Shown: one piece after another, positions 10,571 to 19,973 of the stretch
How the letters are laid out: each line of letters starts with the position of its first letter
Numbering within the stretch: the first letter of the stretch is position 1
Assembly: GCA_036898135.1 (NCBI GenBank)
Contig: CM072516.1
Location: 20,715,157-20,779,156, forward strand
Reading direction: 5' to 3'
DNA: 64,000 bases
DNA from: Oncomelania hupensis
Taxonomy: Eukaryota > Mollusca > Gastropoda > Littorinimorpha > Pomatiopsidae
Notes under the pieces: generated by a model
Told to the model about the DNA's origin: nothing
Databases searched by the model: none
The model's input: only the letters and a program-made list of their open reading frames with translations
Made by a program: the position numbers and the translations under genes

Positions 10571-10775
10571 TGTGGAATGTGGAGGTGGTAATTGGTCATG
10601 TCCACTGTGTGAAGACTGTGTTATTTATGGGACAATCTTTGGCCCTGGCTGCCAGCACTGAACCTGGTGCTGTGGTACATGGTAATTGGTCATGTCCACT
10701 GTGTGAAGACTGTGTTATTTATGGGACAGTCTTTGGCCCTGGCTGTCAGCACTGAACCTGGTGCTGTGGCAAAGG
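10571..10775. repeat. 107-bp tandem duplication
   Basis: Two nearly identical units (GGTAATTGGTCATGTCCACT to CTGAACCTGGTGCTGTGG), differing at only a few bases, so the duplication is recent. Confidence 0.9.
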
Positions 10776-10934
10776 TTCCGTTGGCTGTGTACACACTCAA
10801 GCGCCATGTTGGCTGTGTACACACTCAAGCGCCATGTTGGTGAGTAAGCTAGCTTCTGCTCCACTGTTTTGTCTTCCTTGTGTGAAGGCTCAACGTTTTG
10901 GTGTTTTGGTGTGTGTTAGTGTCGTGTTTTTGTT

Positions 10935-11090
10935 GTTGGAATCCTGGAATATGCGTAGATATAGTGTCGTTTTTCGGTTGGAATTCTGGAATATGTGTAG
11001 GAAAAGTGTCGTTTTTCTGTTGGAATCCTGGAATATGTGTTGGAATAGTGTCGTTTTTCTGTAGGAATCCTGGAATATGTGTAAGAATGT
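10935..11090. repeat. ~42-bp tandem repeat, about four units
   Basis: Units share TGGAATCCTGGAATATG and GTGTCGTTTTTC. Because the unit is close to 42 bp, frames on both strands stay open; they are not credible genes. Confidence 0.85.
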
Positions 11091-11099
11091 CCAATACCT

Positions 11100-11394
11100 C
11101 ACTCTGGCTTTGGTGACGTTTGAGTGAGTCGATTAACAGAGGTGAAATATTATTTAATAGTATTTTGTTGCTACCTTTCCCCCTCTGCCCCGGGCTATAT
11201 GCACATGTTGCTTATGAGAATATGAACAATATAATAGCTTTCCTTATGTCTGCTCGGTTGTTACAGAAGTGAAAACATATGGTGATGCAAGGGTTGACTT
11301 CTCCTGACATTTTGTAGTTCTCCTGTCAATATTTGCAGGCCTAAGTAACCAAGCCGAACTAAGATTATGGCATAACAAGGTTAAGGTTAAAAAG
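11100..11394. other. No recognisable feature
   Basis: Spacer between two minisatellites. No gene or repeat seen. Confidence 0.4.
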
Positions 11395-11868
11395 GTTAAC
11401 AACAATTGTGATGTGAGTAAATATGGAGACAGTATATAAAAACAATTGTGATGTGAGTAAATATGGTAAAAGTATATAAAGACAATTGTGATGTAAGTAA
11501 ATATGGGAAAAGTATATAAAGACAATTGTGATGTAAGTAAATATAGGAAAAGTATATAAAGACAATTGCGATGTAAATAAATATGGGAAAAGTATATAAA
11601 GACAATTGTGATGTAAGTAAATATGGGAAAAGTATATAAATACAATTGTGAGGTAAGAAAATATTGGGAAAGTATATAAAGACAGTCGTGAGGTAAAACA
11701 TATTGGGAAAGTGTTAGCAGACAGTCGCGAGGTAAGACATTATGGGGAAAGTGTTAGCAGACAGTCGTGAGGTAAAACATACTGGGAAAGTGTTAGCAGA
11801 CAGTCGTGAGGTAAAACATATAGGAAAGTGTTAGCAGACAGTCGTGAGGTAGAACATATTGGTAAAGT
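11395..11868. repeat. 39/40-bp minisatellite, left part, with unit-type transition
   Basis: The first seven units are 40 bp (AGTATATAAAGACAATTGTG plus GATGTAAGTAAATATGGGAA). The later units are 39 bp (AGTGTTAGCAGACAGTCGTG plus AGGTAAAACATATTGGGAA). The two unit types are homologous, and a hybrid unit sits at about 11660-11710. The 39-bp type resumes after RTE copy D at 14771. Confidence 0.95.
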
Positions 11869-12908
11869 GGACCCTAACTGCGGAAGGAAAATTAGAAGAA
11901 CTGGCCCACGAGCTGGACCACTATCGATGGAACGTTCTAGGTATCAGCGAACTGCGCTGGAAAGGCCTAGGTGAAACAACGACTGACAAAGGCCACAAGC
12001 TCTATTTCAGCGGTAGAGATGACAGGCACGAACACGGCGTTGGATTCCTGGTCCACAAGAACATTCTAGCCACTGTCATGGGTTGCCGCCCAGTCTCCAG
12101 TAGACTCATTACCATCCGTCTGAGAGCAACCCCTTTCAACATTACCATCATCCAGGCCTATGCCCCAACATCAGACTATGAAGACAGCGAAGTGGAGGAT
12201 TTTTATGAAAATATACAGGCGGTCCTTGACCAAGTGCCGAAGAAGGACATAGTCATAGTGCAAGGCGACTGGAATGCCAAGGTTGGCCAAGATGCGCACC
12301 GCAACTGGGGAGACACATGCGGACCCCACTGCAACAACGAGACAAATGACAGGGGTCTGAGGCTATTGGAGTTTGCCAGATACAACAATCTGGTACTGGC
12401 AAACACGCTTGGTCTCCACAAAAAATCCAGACGATGGACATGGCACAGTCCCGGCGGGGCACATCACAACCAGATCGACTACATCATGGTCAAGAAACGC
12501 TTCAGATCAAGCATCAACATTGGCAGGACACGCACTTTTCCAGGAGCAGACATTGGAAGTGACCACGATCTCGTGATGATGTCTTTCCGGCTCCATTTGA
12601 AGAGAGTAAATACAGCAAAGTGCACTAGGCTGAAGTTCGACCTGGACAAACTGCAAGACCCGGAGGTGGCAAAAATATTTCAGGCCACAATTGGAGGGAA
12701 ATTTGCACCACTGCTTATTTTGGGGGCAGGCGAAGTAGATGTCAACACCATGACCAATACCTTCAACTCAGCTGTAACAGATGCCGCCACTGAGATCCTT
12801 GGCAAGCACCGACCAAAGAAGAAGCCGTGGATCACACCTGAACTTTTGGATCTGTGTGATAAACGAAGAGAGTTAAAAAAAGAAAAAGAACACCTCACAG
12901 GGAGCTGA
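11859..12908 (+). CDS. RTE endonuclease domain (copy D)
   Basis: A 349-codon frame. The first few codons derive from the minisatellite; element sequence begins near codon 4 (TLTAEGKLEELAHELDHYRW). It encodes the APE-like endonuclease that nicks target DNA for target-primed reverse transcription. Visible motifs are SELRWKG, QAYAPT, GDWNAKVG (intact, unlike copy A) and GSDHDLVMMS. The N-terminal Asn motif WNVRT is lost to 5' truncation, so the enzyme is probably not active. The frame ends at a TGA (12906-12908) just after a Lys/Glu-rich stretch (RRELKKEKEHLTGS). The reverse transcriptase continues in the +1 frame. The same break occurs in copy A. Confidence 0.85.
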   Translation: MVKWTLTAEGKLEELAHELDHYRWNVLGISELRWKGLGETTTDKGHKLYFSGRDDRHEHGVGFLVHKNILATVMGCRPVSSRLITIRLRATPFNITIIQAYAPTSDYEDSEVEDFYENIQAVLDQVPKKDIVIVQGDWNAKVGQDAHRNWGDTCGPHCNNETNDRGLRLLEFARYNNLVLANTLGLHKKSRRWTWHSPGGAHHNQIDYIMVKKRFRSSINIGRTRTFPGADIGSDHDLVMMSFRLHLKRVNTAKCTRLKFDLDKLQDPEVAKIFQATIGGKFAPLLILGAGEVDVNTMTNTFNSAVTDAATEILGKHRPKKKPWITPELLDLCDKRRELKKEKEHLTGS

Positions 12909-12945
12909 TGTCTACCGAAAAATCAACAATGACATCCGAAAAGGC

Positions 12946-13251
12946 ATGCGCACAGCAAAGGAGAACTGGATAGAAGATCAATGCCAGGAAATAGAGAACA
13001 ATCTGAACAAGAACAACAGCAAGAAGGCCTACCAGACTGTGAAGCGGCTGACAAGTGTTAAACAGCCCAAAGTCTCCACTATCCAAAGCAAGTCTGGCAT
13101 TTGCCTTACAGAAGAACAAGAAGTCTTGGACAGATGGACAGAGTACTGCTCTGACCTTTACAACCATACACCAAATGGAGACCCATCAGTTCTAGCATGT
13201 CCCGAGAGCAGAAGAAGAAGAAATCCTCCCAATTCTCCGGGAAGAAGTTGA
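12946..13251 (+). pseudogene. RTE linker between endonuclease and RT (copy D), frameshifted at its end
   Basis: Continues the element's reading in the +1 frame relative to the endonuclease (MRTAKENWIEDQCQEIEN to DPSVLACPE). Then one extra base in the AGAAGAAGAAG run near 13206-13215 shifts the frame and it ends at 13251. Copy A lacks that extra base, so this second break is private to copy D. Confidence 0.8.
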
Positions 13252-13258
13252 GGCAGCA

Positions 13259-14761
13259 GTGCAATCGCTGAAGAAAGGGAAGTCAGCGGGAGTGGACAAC
13301 ATACCAGCGGAACTGCTACAAGCAGGAGGAGAAGCGATGACTGATGCTCTCACCACTATCTGTAACAAGATCTGGCAGAATGGGGAATGGCCTACACCAT
13401 GGACCCAGTCGCTTGTCATCACTCTTCCTAAAAAAGGTAACCTTCAGGAGTGTGAAAATTACCGCACCATCAGCCTCATCAGCCATCCCAGCAAGGTCCT
13501 CCTGAAAATAATACTCAACAGGTTGAAACCACAAGCTGAACAAATCATAGCTGAAGAACAAGCAGGATTCATGGCAGGGCGAAGTACCACTGAACAGATT
13601 TTCAACCTCAGAATAATCTGTGAGAAATACCTACAGCACCAACAACATCTATATCATGTGTTCATAGACTTCAAGAAGGCATTTGACCGAGTCTGGCATG
13701 CAGCTCTATGGGCAACCATGAAAGTGTACAACATCAGCCCTAAAATCATAGAAGTCATCAAAAGCCTGTATGACAAGGCTACCAGTGCAGTCCTCCATAA
13801 CAGCGTCATCGGGAACTGGTTCAGAACAACAATCGGTGTGCGTCAAGGATGCCTACTCTCTCCAACACTCTTCAACATCTTCCTAGAGCGCATCATGTCA
13901 GATGCTCTTGCAGATCACGAAGGCACAGTCAGCATAGGGGGCAGAGCAATCTCCAATCTTCGTTTTGCGGATGATATTGATGGATTGGCTGGAGAGGAAC
14001 AAGAACTTGAACAGCTTGTACAGAGGCTTGACACCACCTCCAGAGCTTATGGAATGGAAATAAGTGCAGAGAAGACCAAAATGATGACCAACAACACCAA
14101 TGGCATCAACACGGACATCAAAGTACAAGGCCAATCCCTCAACACAGTGCACAGCTTCAAATATTTAGGAGCCATTGTGTCAGACAATGGGTCTCGACAG
14201 GAAGTCCTCTCCAGGATCGCACAAACAACTGCTGCCCTGACAAGGTTGAAGCCCATTTGGAAAGACAGAACCATCAGTCTACATTCCAAAGTAAGACTGC
14301 TGCGATCTCTGGTCATCTCCATCTTCCTATATGCTTGCGAAGCATGGACCCTCACAGCAGATCTCCAACGAAGAATACAAAGCATGGAGATGAGGTGCTA
14401 CAGAAGACTTCTGTGCATTTCCTATACCCAACACATCACCAACGTTGAAGTCCGACAGACCATCACACAAGCCATTGGACAACACGATGACCTGCTCACA
14501 GTGGTGAAGAAACGGAAACTCCGATGGTATGGCCACGTCACCAGATCATCAGGCCTTGCAAAGACCATTCTGCAAGGCACAGTGCAAGGAGGTAGAAGAA
14601 GGGGGAGACCGAAAAAGAGGTGGGAGGACAACATTCGAGAATGGACTGGTTTGACACTGAGCGAAGCGATGAGGGCTGCTGAGGACAGAGAAAGATGGAG
14701 TATGCTGGTTAAGCGATCATCTGTGGTGCCCCTACGACCTTCGGGTTATGGGACAGGATAG
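13259..14761 (+). CDS. RTE reverse transcriptase domain (copy D)
   Basis: A 500-codon frame covering nearly the whole RT. Motifs in order are: LVITLPKKGN, YRTISLISHPSK and EEQAGFMAGRSTTEQ (fingers); FIDFKKAFDRVW (motif A, first catalytic Asp); GVRQGCLLSPTLFN (motif B); ISNLRFADDIDGLAG (motif C, catalytic FADD); MEISAEKTK (motif D); FKYLGAIVSD (thumb). The C-terminal region includes RKLRWYGHVTRSSGLAKTIL and GRPKKRWEDNIREWTG. All catalytic residues are intact. The real protein would start upstream; this start only follows the private frameshift at about 13210. Confidence 0.9.
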   Translation: MQSLKKGKSAGVDNIPAELLQAGGEAMTDALTTICNKIWQNGEWPTPWTQSLVITLPKKGNLQECENYRTISLISHPSKVLLKIILNRLKPQAEQIIAEEQAGFMAGRSTTEQIFNLRIICEKYLQHQQHLYHVFIDFKKAFDRVWHAALWATMKVYNISPKIIEVIKSLYDKATSAVLHNSVIGNWFRTTIGVRQGCLLSPTLFNIFLERIMSDALADHEGTVSIGGRAISNLRFADDIDGLAGEEQELEQLVQRLDTTSRAYGMEISAEKTKMMTNNTNGINTDIKVQGQSLNTVHSFKYLGAIVSDNGSRQEVLSRIAQTTAALTRLKPIWKDRTISLHSKVRLLRSLVISIFLYACEAWTLTADLQRRIQSMEMRCYRRLLCISYTQHITNVEVRQTITQAIGQHDDLLTVVKKRKLRWYGHVTRSSGLAKTILQGTVQGGRRRGRPKKRWEDNIREWTGLTLSEAMRAAEDRERWSMLVKRSSVVPLRPSGYGTG

Positions 14762-14770
14762 GATAGGATA

Positions 14771-15452
14771 GTTAGCAGACAGTCGTGAGGTAAAACATAT
14801 TGGGAAAGTGTTAGCAGACAGTCGTGAGGTAAAACATATTGGGAAAGTGTTAGCAGACAGCCGTGAGGTAAAACATATTGGAAACGTGTTAGCAGACAGT
14901 CGTAAGGTAGAACATATTGGGGAAGTGTTAGCAGACAGTCGTGAGGTAAAACATATTGGTAAAGTGTTAGCAGACAGTCGTGAGGTAAAACATACTGGGA
15001 AAGTGTTAGCAGACAGTCGTGAGGTAAAACATATTGGGAAAGTGTTAGCAGACAGTCGTGAGGTAAAACATATAGGGAAAGTGTTAGCAGACAATCCTGA
15101 GGTAAAACATATTGGGAAAGTGTTAGCAGACAGTCGTGAGGTAAAACATATTGGGAAAATGTTAACAGACAGTCGTGAGGTAAAACATATTGGGAAAGTG
15201 TTAGCAGACAGTCGTGAGGTAAAACATATTGGGAAAGTGTTAGCAGACAGTCGTGAGGTAAAACATATTGGGAAAATGTTAACAGACAGTCGTGAGGTAA
15301 AACATATTGGGAAAGTGTTAGCAAACAGTCGTGAGGTAAACATATTGGGAAAGTGTTAGCAGACAGTCGTGAGGTAAAACATATTGGGAAAGTGTTAGCA
15401 GACAGTCGTGAGGTAAAACATATTGGGAAAATGTTAGCAGACAGTCGTGAGG
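14771..15452. repeat. 39-bp minisatellite, right part
   Basis: About 17 units of GTTAGCAGACAGTCGTGAGG plus TAAAACATATTGGGAAAGT, continuing the array left of RTE copy D. The 39-bp period (13 codons) leaves VLADSREVKHIGK-type frames open on both strands; these are artefacts. Confidence 0.95.
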
Positions 15453-15457
15453 TAGAT

Positions 15458-16093
15458 ATGGAATGAGAGTATAAACCGAGGTCTAGCGAATGCCATCATT
15501 CCATGATACGAACTTTAAGGATCCTGACGCTCATTGTCCTAGACAGGGCCGGACCTGCCTTAGAGGCCCGAGGGGCCCGGGCCCCTACCCTTTTTTGAAA
15601 AAAAAGAAAAAAAAAGAAAGAAAAAAAATGTGGGGAAAAATATAAAAAAAAGAAGAAAACCACACACACACACACATAAATAAAAATAAGTGATACAGAA
15701 ACGAGAGTCTCTCTGCAGAAACAAACAAAAACACAAAATCAGTGGCAAACTATAGCACCAAAATTTTGCAATTTACATGCTCAGATTGCACCAGATTGCA
15801 CCATTTTTTTCTCCCTTTTCAAAAATTTTTCCCCCGGACCCCCCTAGCCAACTAGGCGCTCGCCGTCGGCTCGGCGCTTCGCGCCTTCACTACTACCCTA
15901 ATATATATTTGGGCCCCTACCCCTGAAAAACTTAGGTCCGGCTCTGCTAGACGGGAGAGTGCCGCTACACAAATTCACAAAGCACGGATTGGGTCCGTCA
16001 TCTGGGTGTCACAATACGACATCTGGCTGTCACAACACGTCATCTGGCTGTCACAATACGCACCCAACGCTTGCAAGTGGGCGCTTCGGGCGG
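15458..16093 (+). mobile_element. tRNA-SINE remnant that seeds the 28-bp minisatellite (split by a MITE)
   Basis: Bases 15458-15544 match the body of the SINE seen in full at 54316-54730 (GAGAGTATAAACCGAGGTCT, then ACTTTAA, GACGCTCA, GTCCTAGAC). The body resumes after the MITE at 15947 (CTAGACGGGAGAGTGCCG) and ends with GGGCGCTTCGGGCGGCTTGA, matching the SINE's CGGGCGGCTTGAG. The tRNA-like head is missing. A 23-bp unit around CATCTGGCTGTCACAA is repeated three times near 15990-16060. Confidence 0.8.
15544..15946. mobile_element. hAT-like MITE inserted in the SINE
   Basis: About 400 bp with terminal inverted repeats CAGGGCCGGACCT and CAGAGCCGGACCT (12 of 13 match). CTAGAC follows the right end and CTAGA(C) precedes the left end, so the interrupted SINE supplies the empty site. 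CAGRGCCGG termini are typical of hAT non-autonomous elements, but the visible duplication is 5-6 bp and not the usual 8, so the superfamily is tentative. The interior is a poly-A/CA tract and a GC-rich stretch; no coding. Confidence 0.65.
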
Positions 16094-19000
16094 CTTGAAC
16101 TAGATCCTGTATTGCCAGAGCCTTGAACTGGATCCTGTATTGCCAGATCCTTGAACTAAATCCTGTATTTCCAGAGCCTTGAACTAAATCCTGTATTGCT
16201 AGAGCCTTGAACTACATCCTGTATTGCCAGAGTCTTGAACTAGATCCTGTATTGCCAGAGCATTGAACTAGATCCTGTATTGCTAGAGCCTTGAACTAAA
16301 TCCTGTATTGCCAGAGCCTTGAACTAGATACTGTATTGCTAGAGCCTTGAACTAGATCTTGTATTGCTAGAGCCTTGAACTAAATCATGTATTGCCAGAG
16401 CCTTGAACTAGATCCTGTATTGCTAGAATCTTGAACTAGATCCTGTATTGCCAGAGCCTTGAACTAGATCCTGTATTGCCAGAGACTTGAACTAGATCCT
16501 GTATTACTAGAGCCTTGAACTAAATCCTGTTTTGCCAAAGTCTTGAACTAAATCCTGTATTTCTAGAGCTTTGAACTAGATCCTGTATAGCTAGAGCCTT
16601 GAACTAAATCCTGTATTGCCAGACCCTTGAACTAGATCCTGCATTGCTAGAGCTTTGAAAAAAATCCTGTATTGCCAGAGACTTGAACTATATCCTGTAT
16701 TGCTAGAGACGTGAACTAGATCCTGTATTGCCAGAGACTTGAACTAGATCCTGTATTGCCAGAGCCTTGAACTAGATCCTGTATTGCCAGAGCCTTGAAC
16801 TAAATCCTGTATTGCTAGAGCCTTGAACTTGATCCTGTATTGCCAGAGCCTTGAACTAGATCCTGTATTGCTAGAGCCTTGAACTTGATCCTGTATTGCT
16901 AGAGCCTTGAACTAGATTCTGTATTGCTAAAGCCTTGAACTAAATCCTGTATTGCCAGAGACTTGAACTAGATCCTGTATTACCAGAGCCTTGAACTAGA
17001 TCCTGTATTGCCATAGCCTTGAACTAGATCATGCATTGCTGGAGCCTTGAACTAGATCTTGTATTGCTAGAGCCTTGAACTTAATCCTGTATTGCCAGAG
17101 TCTTGAACTAGATCCTGTATTGCTAGAGTCTTTAACTAGATCCTGTTTTGCCAGAGCCTTGAACTAGATCCTGTAGAGCCAAAGCCTTGAACTAAACCCT
17201 GTATTGCCAAAGTCTTGAACTAAATCCTGTATTGCTAGAGCCTTGAACTAGATCCTGTATTGCCAGAGCCTTGAACTAGATCCTATATTGCCAAAGTCTT
17301 GAACTAAATCCTCTATTGCTAGAGCCTTGAACTAGATCCTGTAATGCCAGAGCCTTGAACTAGATCCTTTATTGCTAGACCTTTGAACTAGATCCTGTAT
17401 AGCCAGAGCCTTGAACTAGATCATGTGTTGCAATAGCCTTGAACTAGATCCTGTATTGCTAGAGCATTGAACTAGATCCTGTATTGCCAGAGTTTTGAAC
17501 TAGATCCTGTATTGCCAGATCCTTGAACTAGATCCTGTATTGCTAGAGCCTTGAACTAGATCCTGTATTGCCAGAGCCTTGAACTAGATCCTATATTGCC
17601 AGAGACTTGAACTAAATCTTGTATTGCTAGAGCCTTGAACTAAATCCTGTATTGCCAGAGCCTTGAACTAAATCCTGTATTGCCAAAGTTTTGAACTAAA
17701 TCCTGTATTGCTAGAGCCTTGAACTAGATCCTGTGTTGCAAGAGCCTTGAACTAGATCCTGTATTGCCAGAGCCTTGAACTAGATCCTGTATTGCCAGAG
17801 CCTTGAACTAGATCCTGTATTGCTAGAGCCTTGAACTATGTCCTGTATTGCCAGAGCCTTGAACTAGATCCTGTATTGCAAGAGCCTTGAAATAGATCCT
17901 GTATTTTTAGAGCCTAGAACTAGATACTGTATTGTCAAAGCCTAGAACTAGATCCTGTATTGCTCGATCCTTGAACTAGATCCTCTATTGCTAGAGCCTT
18001 GATCTAAATCCTGTATTGCCAGAGCCTTGAACTAGATCCTGTATTGCTCGATCCTTGAAATAGATCCTGTATTGCTAGATCCTAGAACTAGATCCTGTAT
18101 TGTCAAAGCCTAGAACTAGATCCCGTCTGGCTTGATCCTTGAACTAGATCCTCTATTGCTAGAGCCTTGAACTAAATCCTGTATTGCCAGAGCCTTGAAC
18201 TAGATCCTCTATTGCCAGAGCCTTGAACTAGATCCTGTTTTGCCAGAGCCTTGAACTAGATCCTGCATTGCTATAGCCTTGAACTAGATCTTGTATTGCT
18301 AGAGCCTTGAACTAAATCCTGTATTGCCAGCGTCTTGAACTAGATCCTGTATTGCTAAAGTCTTGAACTAGATCTTGTATTGCCAGAGCCTTGAACTAGA
18401 TCCTGTAGAGCCAAAGCCTTGAACTAAATTCTGTATTGCCAGAGCCTTGAACTAGATCCTGTATTGCTAGAGCCTTGAACCAGATCCTGTACTGCCAGAG
18501 CCTTGAACTAGATCCTGCATTGCCAGAGCCTTGAACTAGATCCTGTTTTGCCAGAGCCTTGAACTAGATCCTGTATTGCCAGAGCCTTGAACTAGATCCT
18601 GCATTGCTAGAGCCTTGAACTAGATCTTGTATTGCTAGAGCCTTGAACTAAATCCTGTATTGCCAGAGTCTTGAACTAGATCCTGTATTGCTAGAGTCTT
18701 GAACTAGATCCTGTTATGCAGAGCCTTGAACTAGATCCTGTAGAGCTAAAGCCTTGAACTATACCCTGTATTGCCAAAGTCTTGAACTAAATCCTGTTTT
18801 TCTAGAGCCTTGAACTAGATCCTGTATTGCCAGAGACTTGAGCTAGATCCTGTATTGCCAGAGACTTGAACTAGATCCTGTATTTCCAGAGCTTTGAACT
18901 AGATCCTGTATTGCCAGAGACTTGAACTAGATCCTGTATTGCTAGAGCCTTGAACTAAATTCTGTATTGTCAGAGCCTTGAACTATATCCTGTATTGCCA

Positions 19001-19943
19001 GAGCCTTGAACTAAATCCTGTATTGCTAGAGCCTTGAACTAAATCCTGTATTGCTAGAGCCTTGAACTATATCCTGTATTGCCAGAGCCTTGAACTAGAT
19101 CCTGTATTGCTAGAGCCTTGAACTAGATCCTGTATTGCTAAATCCTTGAACTAGATCCTCTATTGCTAGAGCCTTGAACTAAATCCTGTATTGCCAGAGC
19201 CTTGAACTAGATTCTGTATTGCCAGAGCCTTGAACTAGATCCTGTTTTGCCAGAGCCTTGAACTAAATACTGTATTGCTAGAGCCTGGAACTAAATCCTG
19301 TATTGCCAGAGCCTTGAAATAGATCCTGTATTGCCAGAGCCTTGAACTAAATCCTGTATTGCCAGAGCCTTGAACTAAATCCTGTATTGCCAGAGCCTTG
19401 AACTATATCCTGTATTGCCAGAGCCTTGAACTAGATCCTGTATTGCCAGAGCCTTGAACTAGATCCTGTATTGCTAGAGCCTTGAACTAGATCCTGTATT
19501 GCTAGAGCCTTGAACTAGATCCTGTATTGCCAGAGCCTTGAACTAGATCCTGTATTGCCAGAGCCTTGAACTAGATCCTTTATTGCTAGAGCCTTGAACT
19601 AGATCTTGTATTGCCAGAGCCTTGAAATATATCCTGTATTGCCAGAGACTTGAACTAGATCCTGTAGTGCCAGAGCCTTGAAGTAGATCCTGTATTGCCA
19701 GTGCCTTGAACTAGATCCTGTATTGCTAGAGACTTGAACTCTATCCTGTATTGCAAGAGCCTTGAACTAGATCCTGTATTGCTAGAGCCTTGAACTAGAT
19801 CCTGTAATGCCAGAGCCTTGAACTAGATCCTTTATTGCTAGAGCCTGGAACTAGATCCTGTATTGCCAGGGCCTTGAACTAGATCCTGTATTGCCATAGC
19901 CTTGATCTAGATCCTGTATTGCTAGAGCCTTGAACTAGATCCT
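16094..19943. repeat. Giant 28-bp minisatellite (~137 units), SINE-derived
   Basis: Units read TTGAACTAGATCCTGTATTG plus CCAGAGCC, with variants TTGCTAGAG and AACTAAAT scattered through. Total about 3.85 kb. The first unit continues directly from SINE sequence GGGCGGC, and the unit matches the SINE segment TTGAGTTAGATCCTGTATCG plus GCCAGCGCC. Each unit contains TAG in one frame and 28 is not a multiple of 3, so nothing is translated through it. The last unit runs straight into a probable exon at about 19944. Confidence 0.95.
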
Positions 19944-19973
19944 GATTATGAAGGGTTTGAAACATTTAGCGAT

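Larger units (their letters stand above)
11869..14770 (+). mobile_element. RTE-like retrotransposon, copy D (5' truncated), inside a minisatellite
   Basis: Same family as copy A, truncated just before the endonuclease motif RTLTAEGK, and ending in two to three AGGAT units. The minisatellite stops after AAAGTG at the left junction and resumes at TTAGCAGACAG at the right, so the repeat unit is continuous apart from the insert. No target duplication longer than one base is visible. This is the best preserved coding copy in the window. Confidence 0.9.

Noticed and set aside
11859..12908. Host gene similar to craniofacial development protein 2
   Set aside because: The similarity is to the APE-type endonuclease of an RTE-like retrotransposon; RT, tail and truncation confirm a mobile element.
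14732..15359. Frames of about 183-203 codons on both strands
   Set aside because: 39-bp minisatellite read in phase; no non-repeat coding sequence is attached.
16094..19943. CRISPR-like array of regularly spaced repeats
   Set aside because: Units are directly abutting 28-bp repeats without unique spacers, and the context is an animal genome with SINE flanks.
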